Shown here piece by piece: positions 8,934 through 17,089 of a DNA stretch of 64,000 nucleotides. The DNA is from Nitrospira sp. (GTDB taxonomy: Bacteria > Nitrospirota > Nitrospiria > Nitrospirales > Nitrospiraceae). The position numbers were made by a program, and so were the translations under genes. The stretch spans positions 4,108,036-4,172,035 of the forward strand of contig CP060501.1 of assembly GCA_024760545.1 (NCBI GenBank), given 5' to 3'. The notes beneath the pieces are model-generated. The model searched no databases, was not told the origin of the DNA, and saw only the letters and a program-made list of their open reading frames with translations. Numbering within the stretch: position 1 is the first letter of the stretch; each line of letters starts with the position of its first letter.

Positions 8934-8945
8934 AGGACGATTAGA

Positions 8946-9242
8946 CTACTGCACAACCACTCTTAACCCTCCCCCTGCGAGTTTTGCCGCAATATCATTC
9001 GCCTGTTCCGTCGACCCGGCGAAGACGATCGCCTCTCCGTCGTGATCGATACGCCAAGCCAATTCAAATGCTTTGGTGGAAGTCATGCCGGGAATGAACC
9101 GGCAAAAGAGCTCGATGACTTGTTGGTAGGTGTGACAATCGCAGTTGTACACGACCACGCGCGACTCGAATCCGACGTCCAAGCCGATTTGCACATCTTC
9201 ACTGGTTCCCGGAATCGTCTGTGGTGTGGAGGGTGTCGGCAT
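8946..9242 (-). CDS. ClpS-like adaptor protein
   Basis: A 98-aa protein with the ClpS core. After a disordered 25-residue N-terminal extension comes the strand VVVYN, the substrate-pocket loop NCDCHTYQQV (in place of the usual NDDxTPMxxV), helix IELFCRFIPGMTSTKAFELAWRIDHDG (standard: FGMSxxEAxxxMLxVHxxG), then EAIVFAGSTEQANDIAAKL. Family knowledge: ClpS delivers N-degron substrates to ClpAP. The Asn and second acidic pocket residue and the His of 'IDHDG' are kept, but the TPM triad is replaced by HTY, so specificity may differ. No clpA is adjacent. Confidence 0.75.
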   Translation of the reverse strand: MPTPSTPQTIPGTSEDVQIGLDVGFESRVVVYNCDCHTYQQVIELFCRFIPGMTSTKAFELAWRIDHDGEAIVFAGSTEQANDIAAKLAGGGLRVVVQ

Positions 9243-9319
9243 CGAACAGAAATTCTAGCAGATCCGATGGAAAGGGTTCCTTTTTAAGCTGTTCGATCGC
9301 GAATCAGTAAACCGGATTT

Positions 9320-9532
9320 CTACACCTTGTCCATATCGATCACTTCGGTCGCGTCCCATAGGTTTTTCAATTCGGCGTCGGCTAATTCTTTCTCTCGATC
9401 CTCGGCAGTTTCTGCGCCAAACGTTTGGGCTGGTGGGCTCGATGCCGCGCTCGTGGGCGTATCCGCAGGAGCCGGCAATGTAGCCGGATGAGAGCGGCGA
9501 CGTTTCTTCGTCGGATCCATATTTACCGGCAT
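9320..9532 (-). CDS. Small disordered protein
   Basis: A 70-aa protein from ATG 9532, preceded by GGAGAG eight bases upstream. Composition: basic start (MPVNMDPTKKRRRSHP), a Pro/Ala/Thr/Ser-rich middle, and an acidic C-terminus (EDREKELADAELKNLWDATEVIDMDKV). No domain is recognisable. It sits between the ClpS-like gene and hemW on the same strand. Confidence 0.55.
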   Translation of the reverse strand: MPVNMDPTKKRRRSHPATLPAPADTPTSAASSPPAQTFGAETAEDREKELADAELKNLWDATEVIDMDKV

Positions 9533-9666
9533 GACGTGCTCTCCGAAACTTCTGTTAGTGTCCTCCGGTTGCGAGCGTCTTGTCAATCCGGGAAGCGCTC
9601 GTTCATGTGAGACGGTACAATCAGGATAACCTTGCCGGACTCATGATGCGTCTGGCCCTGACTCAC

Positions 9667-10794
9667 TCAAAAGAGTTTCTCCGCCACGGTATCGGCATAG
9701 TGCCGTCCCAAGGGAGTGAGCCAAACTCGATCCCGATCCGAGTTGAGCAATCCGGACTCCACAAGTTCGTCGATCTGAAGATCTCGCTCTGCCTGTTGAA
9801 TTGTCCTTTGTGGGACACCGCGAAGGAGGCGCAGCCCGAATACCAGGGCGTCTCGCTGGCGCTCGGAGGTCGAAAGCGGTGTGCGATCCGTTATCGGCGG
9901 ACACTGGGTGCTCAGCATGTCCGCATAGGCTTCGAGATCCGCAACGTTCCCAAATCTGGTTCCATCGAGATAGGACTGAGCGCTTGGGCCAAGTCCCAGA
10001 TAGTCACCACCGGTCCAGTACAGCAAATTGTGCCGGCAGGCGAATCCGGGCTTGGCATAGTTGGAAATCTCATAGCGCGAAAATCCTGCCTCAGTGAGGA
10101 GGCCTTCTGCCGCGGACTCCATGTCGGTTTGAAGCGCATCATCGGCGGGCACGATGAGGTTTCGCGCCACGTCATGTGCGAGCCGTGTACCGTCTTCAAC
10201 CGTAAGCGAGTAACAAGAGATATGCGATGGTTCAAGCGTCAGGAGCGATTCCAACGTATTCGTCCAATCCGTCAATGACTGACCCGGTAACCCGTACATC
10301 AGATCGAGGTTGACATTTGTAAACCCGGCGCGGCGCGCGGCCTGAACGGCAGTTGCCGTGTCCTGAACCCGTCCAAAGCGTCCAATGGGCGCAAAATCCT
10401 GGTCGTTCATCGATTCCGCCCCGAGACTGATCCGATTGAATCCGGCATCAGCTAAGACCGAAAGATCTTCGACAGTGACGGTAGATGGATGAGCTTCCAC
10501 TGTGATTTCCGCTATCGGACTGGTCGGCCATGTGTCTCGAATCAGATTCAGAAGCGCGGCCAGGTGATCGGCGGGAAGGGACGTCGGCGTCCCGCCGCCG
10601 AAATAGATACTGTGCAGGGATCGACCGTTCAGAAACTCTTGCCGGCGATAGAGCGCCATCTCTTGGACGAGGGCGGAACGAAATCGGGCCATACGATCGG
10701 ATTGAGCGATCTCCAGGTAGAAGGCGCAGAAATGGCACCGACGGCGACAGAAGGGGACATGAATATACAGGCCGATATCCACTGGGGCTGTCAT
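9667..10794 (-). CDS. hemW: HemW-like radical SAM protein
   Basis: A 375-aa member of the HemN/HemW family, formerly called oxygen-independent coproporphyrinogen oxidase-like; HemW proteins act as heme chaperones. The radical-SAM cluster motif is C16-x3-C20-x2-C23 (PFCRRRCHFCAF), followed by YFGGGTPTSL (SAM-binding GGGTP) and NRISLGAES. The C-terminal part has the HemW-typical KPGFACRHNLLYW and GLGPSAQSY. The length and the short N-terminus fit HemW rather than HemN, which has a longer N-terminus. The start overlaps the end of the preceding 90-aa gene by ATGA, so the two are translationally coupled. Confidence 0.9.
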   Translation of the reverse strand: MTAPVDIGLYIHVPFCRRRCHFCAFYLEIAQSDRMARFRSALVQEMALYRRQEFLNGRSLHSIYFGGGTPTSLPADHLAALLNLIRDTWPTSPIAEITVEAHPSTVTVEDLSVLADAGFNRISLGAESMNDQDFAPIGRFGRVQDTATAVQAARRAGFTNVNLDLMYGLPGQSLTDWTNTLESLLTLEPSHISCYSLTVEDGTRLAHDVARNLIVPADDALQTDMESAAEGLLTEAGFSRYEISNYAKPGFACRHNLLYWTGGDYLGLGPSAQSYLDGTRFGNVADLEAYADMLSTQCPPITDRTPLSTSERQRDALVFGLRLLRGVPQRTIQQAERDLQIDELVESGLLNSDRDRVWLTPLGRHYADTVAEKLF

Positions 10795-11063
10795 CGTTCG
10801 AATGACAATGGAAGAGGCTTGGAAAAATCTCTCGTCAAGACAACCTCGATCTCATCTGTCGGGGACACCCCTCGGTTGCGGATGTGGGAAGCCCACCCTC
10901 CCTGCTGACGGAGCGATTCAAAGACGGTCTTGATCAGTTGCGGTTTGATGCGAGCTTCCCACTCGCGCACCCAGCTGTGCGCATCCTCGTCGCCGGCATA
11001 ATCGTCAGGGAACGAAGCTTCGAGTGAGAAGCGAAGGACGAAAGATTTTTCTTCTTGATACAT
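10791..11063 (-). CDS. Small conserved hypothetical protein upstream of hemW
   Basis: A 90-aa cytoplasmic protein (MYQEEKSFVLRFSLEASFPDDY...), acidic with several Trp residues. I do not recognise the family. Its TGA overlaps the hemW ATG (10791-10794), which argues for a common operon. Divergent from fmdB-like gene at 11134 with only 70 bases between them, which must hold both promoters. Confidence 0.7.
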   Translation of the reverse strand: MYQEEKSFVLRFSLEASFPDDYAGDEDAHSWVREWEARIKPQLIKTVFESLRQQGGWASHIRNRGVSPTDEIEVVLTRDFSKPLPLSFER

Positions 11064-11133
11064 AGAGTTCCTGTCGTTGCCATTCAGCCGGTGTGATTTT
11101 ATAATACGGGCTCACACTAAGGAGTCGTGACCT

Positions 11134-11358
11134 ATGCCTATCTTCGAATATGTGTGCCGTGAATGCAATCATCGTTTTGAGTTGCTGACCCATGGATCGA
11201 CGGCGGCAGTCTGCCCCAAATGCAAGGCCACCGAGCTCGACAAGCAGTTTTCCTCCTTTGGAGTGGGGGCCACGGCTGGCTGGGCTTCATCAGGCGGGTC
11301 AGGTGCCTGCGGCAGTTGCGGTGATCCCCGAGGACCCGGCGCCTGCTCGATGAACTAG
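11134..11358 (+). CDS. FmdB-family zinc-ribbon protein
   Basis: A 74-aa protein. MPIFEYVCRECNHRFE followed by CPKCKATELDKQFSSFGVG is diagnostic of the FmdB/CxxC_CxxC_SSSS family. The four cysteines in CxxC pairs form a zinc ribbon. The C-terminus is Gly/Ser-rich and contains two extra CxxC-like motifs (GACGSCGDPRGPGACS). The family was named after a putative regulator of formamidase, but the general role is unknown. Confidence 0.9.
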   Translation: MPIFEYVCRECNHRFELLTHGSTAAVCPKCKATELDKQFSSFGVGATAGWASSGGSGACGSCGDPRGPGACSMN

Positions 11359-11560
11359 CCACATTATTCATGCGCGCTTCTACTGCAACCGTCAAGACGC
11401 CGCTGCGACAGGCTTGGCCGCGCGCAAGCTCACGGCCAAGCGGGCAGGCTCGCCGCTCGGGCGGTCGACATACTGTTTCAAGTATGCCTCCCTTCCTTGC
11501 GACTCCGCGTGCCCGTCTCGCGTGGCGCCTTGGCGGTTTCGTTGCGAACCGCTATGAACA

Positions 11561-11905
11561 ATGTGGGCTGAACCATCCATGAGCATGGCGGGTGAACAGG
11601 CGCTGCAACAGGCGATCTCGACTATTTTGCAGTCCGATCCTCTGATCAAGCTGCTGCAACAAGTACGATTGGGCCGCATGAAATCGGCGGACGCGGGATT
11701 GCGCGCTGTGACGGAATCGTGGCTCGGCATCTATGGCAAGGCGCTGACCACGGATGGCCTGACTCAATCCGGCCTTCGGCGACTGAATCCCGCCCCTCGA
11801 CTTGGGGTCCTTGTCGAGACCGGGGTGCTCACCGACGAACACGCGGGCGTCATGGCCCTGAGGGCCTCTTACGATGAACTGCTTGCTCGCGCTCCTGTTG
11901 AGTAG
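11561..11905 (+). CDS. Hypothetical protein
   Basis: A 114-aa protein; the true start may be ATG 11579 or 11585, since no clear ribosome site separates them. It is helical (QALQQAISTILQSDPLIKLL, then MKSADAGLRAVTESWLGIYGKALTTDGL). No family recognised. Its last 32 bases overlap the start of the next gene on the same strand, supporting an operon. The position between two convincing genes and its amino-acid composition favour a real gene. Confidence 0.5.
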   Translation: MWAEPSMSMAGEQALQQAISTILQSDPLIKLLQQVRLGRMKSADAGLRAVTESWLGIYGKALTTDGLTQSGLRRLNPAPRLGVLVETGVLTDEHAGVMALRASYDELLARAPVE

Positions 11906-12575
11906 GCTCCTCGCCCCCCTGCTTTCGCTCCTGTGCTTGTCTGATCTGATCCTTGCGCCGGCTGGAGTACGATCGGAAGATGCGGCGGGACTTCATCCCC
12001 TGAAGATGATTCCCTTGGCGCAGCTTGATTCTCTCTTACCATCGGGTACTCATCTCTTGATCGAACGGAGCGCCATTGAGGCGTTTCTGACGGCGTTGGA
12101 AGGGGCGCCTCCCGACTGGGCCGCGGTGTATGGCTCCGGCCACCATGATCCAGGCCATGACGATCGGCTCTTCAACCTGAATCGTGAGCGGGATGCAGCT
12201 CGCGAAGGGAATCCGGCTCTCAACCGGCATGTGGCATTTGTGTGGACCGGAGAATTGTCGCAATTCGATCCGGAGACCAAGGGGTATTCGGTGGCGGTCG
12301 GGCCTGAGTTCAATGCAACAGGTTGGGGGATGGTCCGATTCAAGCCCGAGGAGTTGCCGAGCAATCTGCGGGTACGACCGGACAACACACTCGCTGATCT
12401 CATCCGCAGGCGCCTCGCCGGACATGAGAAGGTGGAAGTGATTGTCGTAATGGCCGGTGCTTTGAGTCCTTCCGAGTCGATCATCTACGACTTCTCGCAC
12501 GACGAGGAAGGCGTTGGTTTGATCATGCCCGTGGTGAGGGTCGAGCAGGTGGAGGTTGTATTCAGAAAACCATAA
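11874..12575 (+). CDS. Secreted protein of unknown function
   Basis: A 233-aa protein with an N-terminal signal peptide (a leucine-rich run LLALLLSRLLAPLLSLL within residues 1-35). GAGGG lies nine bases before ATG 11874. The mature domain includes LLIERSAIEAFLTALEG, DWAAVYGSGHHDPGHDDRLFNLNRERD and a C-terminal beta-rich half. The cluster of His and Asp (SGHHDPGHDD) could bind metal, but the family is not one I know. It overlaps the upstream 114-aa gene. Confidence 0.65.
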   Translation: MNCLLALLLSRLLAPLLSLLCLSDLILAPAGVRSEDAAGLHPLKMIPLAQLDSLLPSGTHLLIERSAIEAFLTALEGAPPDWAAVYGSGHHDPGHDDRLFNLNRERDAAREGNPALNRHVAFVWTGELSQFDPETKGYSVAVGPEFNATGWGMVRFKPEELPSNLRVRPDNTLADLIRRRLAGHEKVEVIVVMAGALSPSESIIYDFSHDEEGVGLIMPVVRVEQVEVVFRKP

Positions 12576-12630
12576 GCGCCCTGATGTTCGCGAAAGATAA
12601 GGTCTGTTGCCCCTAGACAAGGATAGCCGG

Positions 12631-13515
12631 CTAGTGTGCGTCGTTGGCGCAGCGAAACCCGGTCCCACTGGGGCGGCTGTCCATCGTTCCCCAATCACGA
12701 TCGCTTGTTCGAAGGCTTGCCGCGGGTTTCAGCCATGACCCGCCGCGCATGGCTTTGATCGCCCCTCGACTTGGACCCTGAGGATCGCTCAGAGGCGCAT
12801 TCCGGTAATAGTTCGGATCGTACCAGTCCTGCACCCATTCCGCTGCATTGCCGGCCATGCCGAATACACCGTAAGGGCTGACCGATTGGGGAAAGCGGTC
12901 CACCGGCATCGTCAAGATTTCTCCCTGTATGCCTTTTTCTTTGGCCAGACGAGCTCCGTCGCCCCTGATCCAGAAGGCGTCCCATTCCGCTCCGCTGTTG
13001 AACTCGATCGTTCGTTGTGCCCAATAGCTGGCGCTGTTGGCTTGTGTAAAGTCCCAGTCGTTTCCCCAGGGGTATCGCCGGCCGTCGGTTCCGCGCGCCG
13101 CCTTTTCCCATTCGGCTTCAGTGGGCAGGCGTTTCCCGGCCCAATGACAATAGGCGTCGGCATCTTCCCAACTCACGTTGACGACGGGATGGTCTTCGAT
13201 GCCGGGAATAGGCCGATCGTGTGCCCAAAGCGTCGCGGCTTGGCTCGAGTTCGCCGGAGCGCGATGACCGGTCCCTCGAACGAATGCGGCATAGGCCTCG
13301 TTGGTCACCTCGTAACGGTCGAGTAGGTACCCACTGAGAAGGACACGACGTTCCGGGTGTTCGTCAGGAAAGCCGTCGCTCCCCTCGGGCGTTCCCATCG
13401 TAAACTCTCCGGAAGGAATCAAGACCATGTCGCTCGGAATTTCTGCGCCGTCAGCGGGCGGTTGATGGCCGACGGCGATCAACAGCACGCACAACCGGAC
13501 AAGAAACCCTATCAT
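12631..13515 (-). CDS. Exported SUMF1 (FGE-sulfatase) domain protein
   Basis: A 294-aa protein with a signal peptide (MIGFLVRLCVLLIAVGHQPPADGAE) and one SUMF1 domain. Signature motifs in order: IPSGEFTMGT, DRYEVTNEAYAAFV, HPVVNVSWEDADAYCHWAGKRLPTEAEWEKAARG, YPWGN, VFGMAGNAAEWVQDWY, RGGSW, GTGFRCA. True formylglycine-generating enzymes need two active-site cysteines; only the CHWAG and GFRCA cysteines are obvious, so it may be a PvdO/NirV-like member instead. The ATG overlaps the stop of the PqqC-like gene (ATGA), so these two gene products are probably made together. Confidence 0.9.
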   Translation of the reverse strand: MIGFLVRLCVLLIAVGHQPPADGAEIPSDMVLIPSGEFTMGTPEGSDGFPDEHPERRVLLSGYLLDRYEVTNEAYAAFVRGTGHRAPANSSQAATLWAHDRPIPGIEDHPVVNVSWEDADAYCHWAGKRLPTEAEWEKAARGTDGRRYPWGNDWDFTQANSASYWAQRTIEFNSGAEWDAFWIRGDGARLAKEKGIQGEILTMPVDRFPQSVSPYGVFGMAGNAAEWVQDWYDPNYYRNAPLSDPQGPSRGAIKAMRGGSWLKPAASLRTSDRDWGTMDSRPSGTGFRCANDAH

Positions 13516-14261
13516 TGGGGCTTTGTGAGACGGCAGACCTTGGCGACGGCATCGCGATAGGTCAGCCACAACGACAAGCTTCGTTTGACGCACGTCAGGA
13601 CCGATGGTCGAAGCGCCGGCGGTGTGTAGTTCACGACCATGTCATACGCATCATATCGATGTCCTGCTTCAACCAGTTGGTGGGCTCGAACCAGGTCCAT
13701 GCGGTTGGACGAAACACCATGATGACGGACGAGGGGGTGAATGCCGACGATGGATTCGATGTCTTCGGCGCTTTTCTTCTTCGACGGGGCACGAAGTTCT
13801 TGGCGATCCTTCACACTCCCTTCGACGAACACCGTCAAGGTTGCAGCGGCAAACACCCAATGGCGGTGGTTGGACATTCTCTCCAGCCAGGCTCGATAGA
13901 TTCGGGCCGCGGGCAGGAGATGATCGCGTTCGAAATCCTTACGGCTGAAACCCAACCCTTCCATCATCGTCAGGAAAAGTTCAGGATGGGATTTCCCCAA
14001 CGAGAGACCTCCGGTCTCTTCCTCGTAGATGTTTTCGGCCAACATGTGACGGACCGGAAAGGGCGGGTTCTTTCCCAGGATCCGCGCCAAGTAGACCGGA
14101 AAGTCTCGAACATAGACGGCGTACTCGTGCTGGAAGTGAGTCTTGAGCTGGGATTTGGTGAGCCTGCCCGAAGAAAAATGCTCCCAGGCCCAGTGATGTT
14201 TGGTGTCCATGATATCGAGAAGCGCTTCAAGGAACACAGATTTCTTCATGCGCGTGGACAC
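13512..14261 (-). CDS. PqqC/TenA-like (heme-oxygenase fold) protein
   Basis: A 249-aa all-helical protein of the TENA/THI-4/PqqC group. Start GTG 14261 has AAGG just upstream; ATG 14249 is an alternative. Candidate metal ligands resemble those of heme-oxygenase-like diiron oxidases: NIYEEETGG followed by SHPELF, VFVEGSVKDR, and the HHGVSSNRMDLVRAH helix. It is cytoplasmic. Its stop overlaps the start of the SUMF1 gene. PQQ synthesis itself is unlikely because no pqqABDE genes are nearby. Confidence 0.8.
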   Translation of the reverse strand: MSTRMKKSVFLEALLDIMDTKHHWAWEHFSSGRLTKSQLKTHFQHEYAVYVRDFPVYLARILGKNPPFPVRHMLAENIYEEETGGLSLGKSHPELFLTMMEGLGFSRKDFERDHLLPAARIYRAWLERMSNHRHWVFAAATLTVFVEGSVKDRQELRAPSKKKSAEDIESIVGIHPLVRHHGVSSNRMDLVRAHQLVEAGHRYDAYDMVVNYTPPALRPSVLTCVKRSLSLWLTYRDAVAKVCRLTKPQ

Positions 14262-14318
14262 GATACCTTGCCTTCTTGGGTCGTGCGTCGTTACAATTTG
14301 GGTCGAAGGGAACAGCCG

Positions 14319-14603
14319 ATGAACCCGATCACGATACAGAATCCCGACGAAATCCTGAATGTGTTGGCCGACGTCACCCTTCGTGGGGCCGGTTTTACGA
14401 CCGATTCGTTACTCGACTATGTGTTGGAAGAGGGGTTTACCGAACCCATCTTCCTCAATGCCAGCGGTGAAGATCCTACCGCCTTCTTCAAGGGCCAGCC
14501 GAACGCATGGGCGATCTACCAAGTCCGTGAATGGAAACGCGTGCTCACCATTTCGGGAGGTCCAGGCCAGGAACGGCGTGCCCGAATCACGGAAACGCCG
14601 TGA
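14319..14603 (+). CDS. Small hypothetical protein
   Basis: A 94-aa protein. ATG 14319 follows GAAGGGA at good spacing. The frame stays open far upstream (to 13515), but that stretch is antisense to the PqqC-like gene. Recognisable text: ITIQNPDEILNVLADVTLRG, then YVLEEGFTEPIFLN and a W-containing C-terminal part. No family known to me. Divergent from the PqqC-like operon with about 57 bases between starts. Confidence 0.6.
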   Translation: MNPITIQNPDEILNVLADVTLRGAGFTTDSLLDYVLEEGFTEPIFLNASGEDPTAFFKGQPNAWAIYQVREWKRVLTISGGPGQERRARITETP

Positions 14604-14688
14604 CATCTTTTTGAGTGTAAAGAGATGGGCGGCAAAGTGCAATCAATGGAAGGGTTTCAAGCATACATGAGCGAGCAGTAAGCGGCGT

Positions 14689-14922
14689 ATGCGGCGGATG
14701 ATCCATCTCACCAACGCGCAGGACGTCGGCGAGCTCGCGATGATCAAAAGCTTGCTCGACGGCAACCGCATCGCATACGTCGTCCATGGTGAACATGTCA
14801 GCAGCTTGTATCCGGGGATGCCGTTCTTTGTGAGCCGCATCTTGGTCGATGTGGCCGATCAGGTTCGTGCCGAAGTGTTGTTGAGCCGGCTCCGGCTCTC
14901 CATTCGCGAGACACAGGCCTAA
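14689..14922 (+). CDS. DUF2007-family small protein
   Basis: A 77-aa protein (or 74 aa from ATG 14698). It reads LTNAQDVGELAMIKSLLDGN, then IAYVVHGEHVSSLYPGMP and ILVDVADQVRAEVLL. This is the DUF2007 pattern: 'A..L.aeli.slLe..gI.....g', a small alpha/beta domain annotated as a putative signal-transducing protein. Cytoplasmic. Confidence 0.8.
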   Translation: MRRMIHLTNAQDVGELAMIKSLLDGNRIAYVVHGEHVSSLYPGMPFFVSRILVDVADQVRAEVLLSRLRLSIRETQA

Positions 14923-14939
14923 CGCTGCCGCCCGGTAGC

Positions 14940-15380
14940 CTACGGCTGGATTTTGGGGTGGGGTTTCTCGGTCGGGAAGTCGCGAGAGCGGCGTTCGCCG
15001 GATCCTTCGTACCATCCGCCGATCAGGATTCCCTCTTCGAAATAGAGATAGCGGTGACGGACGACCGCCGCGCTTTCCCAATCCTCGAAGATCCATTCCT
15101 CTTGCCGTATTCCGTCTTTGGTGAAGGTGGTATTGATCGTCTGTGGCCCACCCCAGGACTGCAGCACCTGCTCCTTGCTCATGCCCACCATGACACGGTG
15201 TTGTTCGATGTGTTTCTGAAAGTCAGGGTCGCCAAGCTGAACGATCAGCGGCCAAATCACCGCCATGAGGACAAAGAGTGCGAGACCGGCATAGATGATG
15301 ATCCTCACCGGGCGGCGGCGAATAAACGACGGTTCTTCGGGTTGTGATTCGGGCAAAGCCGGCTGAAGGTCGGTGGTCAT
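14940..15380 (-). CDS. Membrane-anchored BamE/SmpA-like protein
   Basis: A 146-aa protein. Residues 1-25 are cytoplasmic and Pro-rich, and 26-48 form a transmembrane helix (RIIIYAGLALFVLMAVIWPL). The periplasmic domain reads VGMSKEQVLQSWGGPQTINTTF, then EEWIFED and YLYFEEGIL. This is the BamE-like fold: 'GMs..qV...lG.P..', then a Tyr/Trp-rich strand 'W.Y......l.F..g.l'. Anchoring by a TM helix rather than lipidation is unusual for BamE itself, so the specific role is open. Confidence 0.75.
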   Translation of the reverse strand: MTTDLQPALPESQPEEPSFIRRRPVRIIIYAGLALFVLMAVIWPLIVQLGDPDFQKHIEQHRVMVGMSKEQVLQSWGGPQTINTTFTKDGIRQEEWIFEDWESAAVVRHRYLYFEEGILIGGWYEGSGERRSRDFPTEKPHPKIQP

Positions 15381-15490
15381 GATGTCTCGCGAAAGCGGCG
15401 CATGCTAACAACGGCGTGTGATGGAGTCAAGGAATGGGCTGTTTTCAGTAATCAATTCCAAATGCCGGGCGAAACGATATACTGACAGCT

Positions 15491-16042
15491 ATGTCGTATC
15501 GAGAATACCGGAGCGTCATTTCGGTCTGCTTGGCCGCTGCGTTCGCCGTCTGGCACTGGGGCGTCGTCGAGGTGCACGCTGCCACCGTGTATTCCTACAT
15601 CGATGATCAAGGGACCCCGGTCTTTACCGACTCACCGGAGACGATTCCTGAAAAGTATCGCGCCAAGGTCAAGACTCACGAGCGTCCCGATCCGGTGAAA
15701 AAGTCGCCCTCAGTGGTGGATACGGTACGGGATACGGTCAAAGAACAGGTCAAAGGTTTCGGGTTTCAGCTGCCTTCGGTCGATATGAAGAATCCCAGTT
15801 GGACTCAGTCGCCCATTCTGACTTATGCCGGTATTGCGGCGATGGTCCTGTTGATTATCATGTATTTGAGCAAAAACAGTCCCATGATCCGGTTGCTGGC
15901 CATGGGTCTGCTGATCGTCATTGCGATCGGCACTCCCGTGCTCATGTATACGAGCGACGGGGGTCCGATGGATACCATGAAGAAGAAGGCCGCTGCATCG
16001 GGACAAGCTCAACTGGATCGCCTACAACAAGTTCCGCAGTAA
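15491..16042 (+). CDS. DUF4124-domain membrane protein
   Basis: A 183-aa protein. A signal-like helix (residues 8-28) leads to a DUF4124 domain (VYSYIDDQGTPVFTDSPETIP at about 33-53), common in exported proteins of Gram-negative bacteria. A linker of charged residues follows, and then two transmembrane helices at about 108-125 and 132-152 (ILTYAGIAAMVLLIIMYL, LLAMGLLIVIAIGTPVLM). Probably inner-membrane, function unknown. Confidence 0.8.
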   Translation: MSYREYRSVISVCLAAAFAVWHWGVVEVHAATVYSYIDDQGTPVFTDSPETIPEKYRAKVKTHERPDPVKKSPSVVDTVRDTVKEQVKGFGFQLPSVDMKNPSWTQSPILTYAGIAAMVLLIIMYLSKNSPMIRLLAMGLLIVIAIGTPVLMYTSDGGPMDTMKKKAAASGQAQLDRLQQVPQ

Positions 16043-16072
16043 GTCCCATCACTTCCAGTAGAATACTGTCGA

Positions 16073-16855
16073 TCATTCCGAATATTTTGGAACGGGAACA
16101 GGCCTGGCTCGCGGTTTATCGGGAGTTAGTCGCTGGTTGAATTGATCAGAATATGGATTGGTCATGGGCTCATGGGTGTGCCGCTGGCGCTGCGTCACCA
16201 AGGCAAGGCTTTGCGCACTGATTTCCACACGATCGATCAGGGCATCGGTTGTGAGCCGGTCGGGAAGACCTTGCAATGAGAATAATTGAAAGCACAGGGT
16301 CCAATCGAGCTGATCCTTGCCGTGTTCTCTCACGATGAAACGCGCTTCCGGTGAGGGCTGGCCTTTGAACAACAACAACCAAATGTTGGATCGAAAGGCA
16401 GGGCTGGTTGCATCGGCCGAAGGACGAAACTCTGAGATGATGGCCGGGAGCCGGCTGATCGGCACAGCCGGGGATAATTCGATGTCCACCAGCCGCACGA
16501 TCAACGGTCGGTTTTCTTCGTGATCGTTCGGATCGACTATGTAGCTGAAGGAATAGCGGATATCGATGCCCTCACGCTTGTAGGTGTACACATCTTCACC
16601 GTTTTCTGGGGAGACCAGCTTGCTGAAGTAGTTAGACCAATCGGCGATCGGGTAATAGGTGAAGACTCGCAGCGCGGATTTTCGGTCCCGTACCGCCTGC
16701 GGCATGCCAAGTTTGTCGTGCAGTTCTTTCTGGGAGAGCCCTAAAAAGCCATCCTCGAAATAGGCCGCCGCATGAGAGAGGCCCGGAAGGAGGATAGGGA
16801 TTCCAAGGACGATCAACGCCGCCAGAGTTCTCGCGGCAACCTGAGGAATTGACAT
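16073..16855 (-). CDS. Exported protein of unknown function
   Basis: A 260-aa protein starting at ATG 16855, with GGGGAG at ideal spacing. Residues 1-29 are a signal peptide ending LSHAAA. The mature start FEDGFLGLSQKELHDKLGMPQAVRDRKSALRVFTY is of the kind seen in BamE-like modules ('GLS..el...lG.P..v'). The C-terminal 30 residues are disordered and basic. No specific function. Convergent with the DUF4124 gene and tail-to-tail with only 30 bases between. Confidence 0.7.
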   Translation of the reverse strand: MSIPQVAARTLAALIVLGIPILLPGLSHAAAYFEDGFLGLSQKELHDKLGMPQAVRDRKSALRVFTYYPIADWSNYFSKLVSPENGEDVYTYKREGIDIRYSFSYIVDPNDHEENRPLIVRLVDIELSPAVPISRLPAIISEFRPSADATSPAFRSNIWLLLFKGQPSPEARFIVREHGKDQLDWTLCFQLFSLQGLPDRLTTDALIDRVEISAQSLALVTQRQRHTHEPMTNPYSDQFNQRLTPDKPRARPVPVPKYSE

Positions 16856-17089
16856 GGCTCCCCATGGTATGCGGATCGGCCGAAAGGTGTCAATTTGCAG
16901 TCTGGCTTCTTCACGAGTGGCCGACTGTCGGAGCCGTTGGCGTGCTGAACACCTTATCTCATCGATCACATATCTCTGGAAAGCGGCGCCTGCTACACCG
17001 TAAAACCTCTGTTGATAGACTTGCCAGGAACACTTTGCTCCAGTAGGATCAGGCGCAATATCTGATTGTGAAAGAAGGGGGTTTTGGCA

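Noticed and set aside
9580-10278. 232-aa + frame inside hemW
   Set aside because: Antisense shadow of a confidently identified gene.
13515-14316. Long + frame upstream of the gene at 14319
   Set aside because: Antisense to the PqqC-like gene; the true start at 14319 has its own ribosome site.
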